Shown: positions 6,365-8,678 of the stretch, piece by piece | Layout of the letters: each line of letters starts with the position of its first letter | Numbering within the stretch: position 1 is the stretch's first letter | NCBI GenBank assembly: GCA_021783935.1 | Contig: JAJXTK010000247.1 | Location: 1-8,678, forward strand | Direction of reading: 5' to 3' | Length of the DNA: 8,678 nucleotides | DNA from: Myxococcales bacterium | GTDB taxonomy: Bacteria > Myxococcota_A > Polyangia > Polyangiales > JADJMO01 | Position numbers and translations under genes: made by a program | Notes under the pieces: model-generated | Database searches by the model: none | Told to the model about the DNA's origin: nothing | Seen by the model: only the letters and a program-made list of their open reading frames with translations

Positions 6365-6944
6365 GCGCGAGCTCCACCAGCGCGCCGTCGACCACGCGGT
6401 AGCGAGCGTCCGACTCCGGGCAGCGCCACGTCTCGCCGTCGCGCTCGCCGATCAGCGGCACGCCGCGGCGGCCGACCCAACCGACCCGACGCGCCGGCAC
6501 GCCGACCACCAGCGCGTGGTCGAGCACGTCGCGCGTCACCACCGCGCCCGCCCCCACCGTCGCGAAGCGGCCGATCGTCACGCCGCACACGAGCGTGGCG
6601 TTCGCGCCGATCGTCGCGCCGCGCCGGACGAGCGTGGGCTCGAAGGCGTCACGCCGCGAGATCGCCGCGCGCGGGTGCTTGACGTTCGTGAAGACGCACG
6701 ACGGGCCGAGGAAGACCTCGTCCTCGAGCGTGACGCCGTCGAAGAGCGAGACGTTGTTTTGCACCTTGCAGCCGTCGCCGATCACGACCGAGCCGGCGAC
6801 GAAGCTCCCCTGGCCCAGCACGCAATTGCGCCCGACGCGCGCGCCCGCCATGACGTGCGAGAAGCGCCAGACGCGCGTCCCCTCGCCGAGCACCGCGCCC
6901 GGCTCGACGACGGCGGTCGGGTCGACGCGCGCGCGATCGCTCAC
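6357..6944 (-). CDS. Hexapeptide-repeat (WbpD-like) sugar N-acetyltransferase
   Basis: 195 residues, similar to WbpD (about 191). It would use acetyl-CoA to acetylate the 3-amino group of a UDP-amino sugar, in the cytoplasm, as a trimer. Left-handed beta-helix hexapeptide repeats fill residues 7-156. Close family matches are RVWRFSHVMAGARVG (24-38), CKVQNNVSLFDGVTLEDEVF (59-78), GPSCVFTNVKHPR (80-92), GATIGAN (109-115), CGVTIG and GVPARRVGW (148-156). A tail of about 40 residues follows with CPESDARY (175-182). The start is GTG, with GAGG 6 nt upstream (6954-6951). The GTGA motif overlaps the oxidoreductase stop by 4 nt, and its own stop overlaps the aminotransferase start by 8 nt. A longer open frame continues upstream to 7949, but it is the wrong frame of the oxidoreductase gene. 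The precise sugar is not proven. Confidence 0.9.
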   Translation of the reverse strand: MSDRARVDPTAVVEPGAVLGEGTRVWRFSHVMAGARVGRNCVLGQGSFVAGSVVIGDGCKVQNNVSLFDGVTLEDEVFLGPSCVFTNVKHPRAAISRRDAFEPTLVRRGATIGANATLVCGVTIGRFATVGAGAVVTRDVLDHALVVGVPARRVGWVGRRGVPLIGERDGETWRCPESDARYRVVDGALVELARG

Positions 6945-7912
6945 GCGAAGCCTCGCGCCGGCTCGGGCGCCACCGCACGCGCCCCCTGCCCCACCGACAC
7001 CGGCGCGCCGCCGAGCGCGCGCGATCGCTCCGCCGCGTGCAGGATGCGCACGACCTCGACCGCGTGATCGACGTCGACCGGCGAGGGCCCCCCGGTGCGC
7101 ACCGCCTCGGCGAACGCCCCGAGCTCGCGATGCAGCGCCGAGTCGGGCGCGAACGCCATCGTCCGCGCCGCGCCGACGCGCGGCAGCTCGACCAGCGTGC
7201 CCGCGAGCTCGTCGAGCACGAGCTCCGCGCACGCGCCGATCACGCGCGTGACGCGCCGCCGCTCGGGCGCGCCGTAGCTCGCGACGAGGCTCGCGCGCGC
7301 GCCGTCCGCGAGCTCGATCGAGAGCTCGATCGCCGAAGCGCGCGGGGCGCGCGCCGACACCAGCGTGACCGGCGCGTCGAGCGTGCCGAGCAGCAGCCCC
7401 GCGTCGTGCGCGAGCAAGTCCCACAGCGGGTCGACGCCGCCGCGGTCGGCCGTCTGCAGGCGCTCCGACGCGTAGCGCTCGACCGCGCCCACCCCGCCAC
7501 CGCGGACGCGCTCGCGAAGCGCGGCGACCGCGGGGGAGAACTCGAGCAAGTGGCCGACCTGCACCACGCGCCGCGACCGCCGCGCCGCCTCGCGCACGCG
7601 CAGCGCGTCGGCGAGCGAGCTCGCGAGCGGCTTCTCGCAGAAGACGTGCTTGCCGGCGGCGAGGCCCGCGACGACGAGCTCCGCGTGCGTCTCGGAGGGG
7701 GTCGCGAGGGCGATCGCGTCGACGTCGTCGGCGAGCGCAGCGTCGAGCTCCGAGGTCGTCGTGACCCCGAGAAACCGGGCGCGCGCGGCCTCGCGGGCCG
7801 GCGCGGCCACGTCGCACACCACGGCGAGCACGCCGAGCTCGTCGAACGCCGACGCCAGCCTCGCACCCCACGCACCGTGACCGATCAACGCGACGCGCAT
7901 CCGGCCGCGCAT
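6941..7912 (-). CDS. Gfo/Idh/MocA-family sugar-nucleotide oxidoreductase (WbpB-like role)
   Basis: 323 residues. An N-terminal Rossmann fold binds NAD(P) (VALIGHGAWG, G11-x-G13-x-x-G16), followed by ALATPSETHAEL, the CEKPL motif (Lys94), VGHLLEFSPAV, and LWDLLAHDAGLLL with the family's catalytic-type His169-Asp170. In the WbpB-type pathway this enzyme oxidises C3 of UDP-GlcNAc uronate to the 3-keto form, the substrate of the aminotransferase at 5297-6364. Sequence alone shows only the superfamily; the role comes from the adjacent acetyltransferase and aminotransferase. It is the first gene of the cassette, overlapping the acetyltransferase by GTGA. Two ATG starts are possible, 7912 or 7900 (MRVALIG, which fits the fold better); neither has a clear Shine-Dalgarno, and the longer is given. 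The divergent gene starts about 42 nt away. Confidence 0.85.
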   Translation of the reverse strand: MRGRMRVALIGHGAWGARLASAFDELGVLAVVCDVAAPAREAARARFLGVTTTSELDAALADDVDAIALATPSETHAELVVAGLAAGKHVFCEKPLASSLADALRVREAARRSRRVVQVGHLLEFSPAVAALRERVRGGGVGAVERYASERLQTADRGGVDPLWDLLAHDAGLLLGTLDAPVTLVSARAPRASAIELSIELADGARASLVASYGAPERRRVTRVIGACAELVLDELAGTLVELPRVGAARTMAFAPDSALHRELGAFAEAVRTGGPSPVDVDHAVEVVRILHAAERSRALGGAPVSVGQGARAVAPEPARGFA

Positions 7913-7954
7913 GGTACTCGGCCGCGTCGTCGGGCGCCCGTGCTAACAAGGGGC
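7913..7954. other. Short divergent intergenic region
   Basis: Only 42 nt separate the oxidoreductase ATG (7912, minus) from the nucleotidyltransferase GTG (7955, plus). Two full promoters can fit only if they overlap each other or extend into the coding regions. I could not identify reliable boxes; AAGGGG (7948-7953) is the only ribosome-binding-like sequence. Confidence 0.5.
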
Positions 7955-8678
7955 GTGGCCTCGATCGCCGACGCCAGTTGGCTCCACCACCAGCGCGCGC
8001 GCTGGGCCGCGCGCAACTTCGTCGGCGCGCTCGACGAGGCCGGGGTCCCGTCGCTGCTGGTGAAGGGGATCGTCCTCGCCGACGAGCTCTACGACGACCT
8101 CGGCGAGCGCCCCACGACCGACGTCGACGTGCTCGTGCGGCCGCGCGACTTCCTCGCCGCGGTCGCCGTCGCGCGACGCCACGGCTGGTCGCGGCTCTGG
8201 GACAGCAAGGCGATCGGCGTGGTCAACGTCCGGGTCGAGGGGGTCTACTGCGACGTCGCCTCGTTCCTCGGCCCCGCGGGCACCTGCGCGATCGGCGTCG
8301 CCGAGCTGCTCGCGCGCGCCGAGCGCACCGATCGCGCCCTCGGCTTCTTGCACGCGCGCCCCGAGCTGCACGATCACGCGCTGCTCATGGCCGCCGACGC
8401 GTTCAAGGACAAGCTCGTGCGGCCCAAGGGGCACGCGCGCGAGGACCTCGTCCGGCTCGCGGCCAAGCCTGGATTCTCGGTCGAGACGCTCGTCGAGCGC
8501 GCCCGCGCCGCGCGGCTCGAGACGCTGCTGTGGGTGGTGAGCGACTGGGTGCTCGGCGGGGGGCACGACGCGTCGTGGGCGCGCGTGCGCGACGCGCTCG
8601 AGCGCGGCGGCGCGGTGCGGCGGCGCTACGCGCGGCGCTATCGCTCCTTCACCGCCGAGGAGCTCGACGCGCGCCCGC
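7955..8678 (+). CDS. Nucleotidyltransferase-fold protein (NTP_transf_5-like), 3' end outside window
   Basis: 241 residues visible, with no stop before the right edge. LLVKGIVLADELYDDLGERP (residues 34-53) followed by TTDVDVLV (54-61) is the signature of the uncharacterised nucleotidyltransferase family PF14907: Lys37-Gly38, Arg52-Pro53 and the metal-binding pair Asp56/Asp58. Asp100 (YCDVA) is a plausible third acidic residue. The rest is helical and rich in Arg and Ala (DHALLMAADAFKDKL at about 148-162). Members occur near polysaccharide, lasso-peptide and other natural-product genes; substrate and reaction are not known to me. The start is GTG at 7955, but AAGGGG lies only 1 nt before it. 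An in-frame GTG at 7940 (adding five residues) is possible, although it would place that AAGGGG inside the coding region. The gene is divergent from the sugar cassette, so the intergenic region may be shared. Confidence 0.8.
   Translation, partial: MASIADASWLHHQRARWAARNFVGALDEAGVPSLLVKGIVLADELYDDLGERPTTDVDVLVRPRDFLAAVAVARRHGWSRLWDSKAIGVVNVRVEGVYCDVASFLGPAGTCAIGVAELLARAERTDRALGFLHARPELHDHALLMAADAFKDKLVRPKGHAREDLVRLAAKPGFSVETLVERARAARLETLLWVVSDWVLGGGHDASWARVRDALERGGAVRRRYARRYRSFTAEELDARP

Noticed and set aside
6945..7949. Longer version of the acetyltransferase beginning at 7949
   Set aside because: The added 330 or so residues are an alternative frame of the oxidoreductase gene; the GTG at 6944 has a good Shine-Dalgarno and the family's normal N-terminus.

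Overview
The window is very GC-rich (roughly 70-75 %), with G or C at nearly every third codon position. This creates long spurious antisense reading frames. A receiver plus DUF4388 regulator, Uma2-type proteins with GREE-like tandem repeats, and a nucleotide-sugar cassette of overlapping GTG-started genes together suggest a myxobacterium, probably of the Polyangiales/Sorangiineae type. That assignment is inferred from gene style and composition; there is no rRNA or other marker here.

Layout: (1) 1-1495, minus: 5' part of a response-regulator-like protein with a degenerate receiver and a DUF4388 (PATAN) domain; its 3' end lies beyond the left edge. (2) 1496-1723: intergenic DNA with a triple short direct repeat and a strong GC hairpin. 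(3) 1724-2554, minus: Uma2-family (PD-(D/E)xK-fold) protein with a GREE tetrapeptide array. (4) 2663-3814, plus: adenosine deaminase, divergent from the Uma2 gene. (5) 3815-3983: short convergent intergenic stretch with inverted repeats. (6) 3984-4901, minus: Rpn-like PD-(D/E)xK-fold protein with a GMER/GIER array and the same C-terminal tail as the Uma2 protein. (7) 4902-5296: no convincing gene, dominated by a 39-copy hexanucleotide array. (8) 5297-7912, minus: three overlapping genes for a Gfo/Idh/MocA oxidoreductase, a hexapeptide-repeat acetyltransferase and a DegT-type PLP aminotransferase. (9) 7955 to the right edge, plus: nucleotidyltransferase-fold protein, cut off by the window.

How the genes work together: the three-gene cassette has the composition of the WbpB/WbpD/WbpE pathway, in which a UDP-HexNAc uronate is oxidised at C3, transaminated and N-acetylated to give a UDP-2,3-diacetamido sugar for O-antigen or capsule. 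It is translationally coupled through 4-nt and 8-nt overlaps. The divergent nucleotidyltransferase-fold gene may mark the edge of a polysaccharide locus. The adenosine deaminase looks like a stand-alone purine salvage gene.

The least ordinary points are these. Two unrelated nuclease-like N-terminal modules share about 54 % identity over an ungapped 50-residue tail, and each is preceded by exactly six 12-nt repeats. The receiver domain has Glu in place of the phospho-accepting Asp. The hexanucleotide array reads as alternating dipeptides on both strands. No established defence system, CRISPR array, tRNA, rRNA or insertion sequence was seen.
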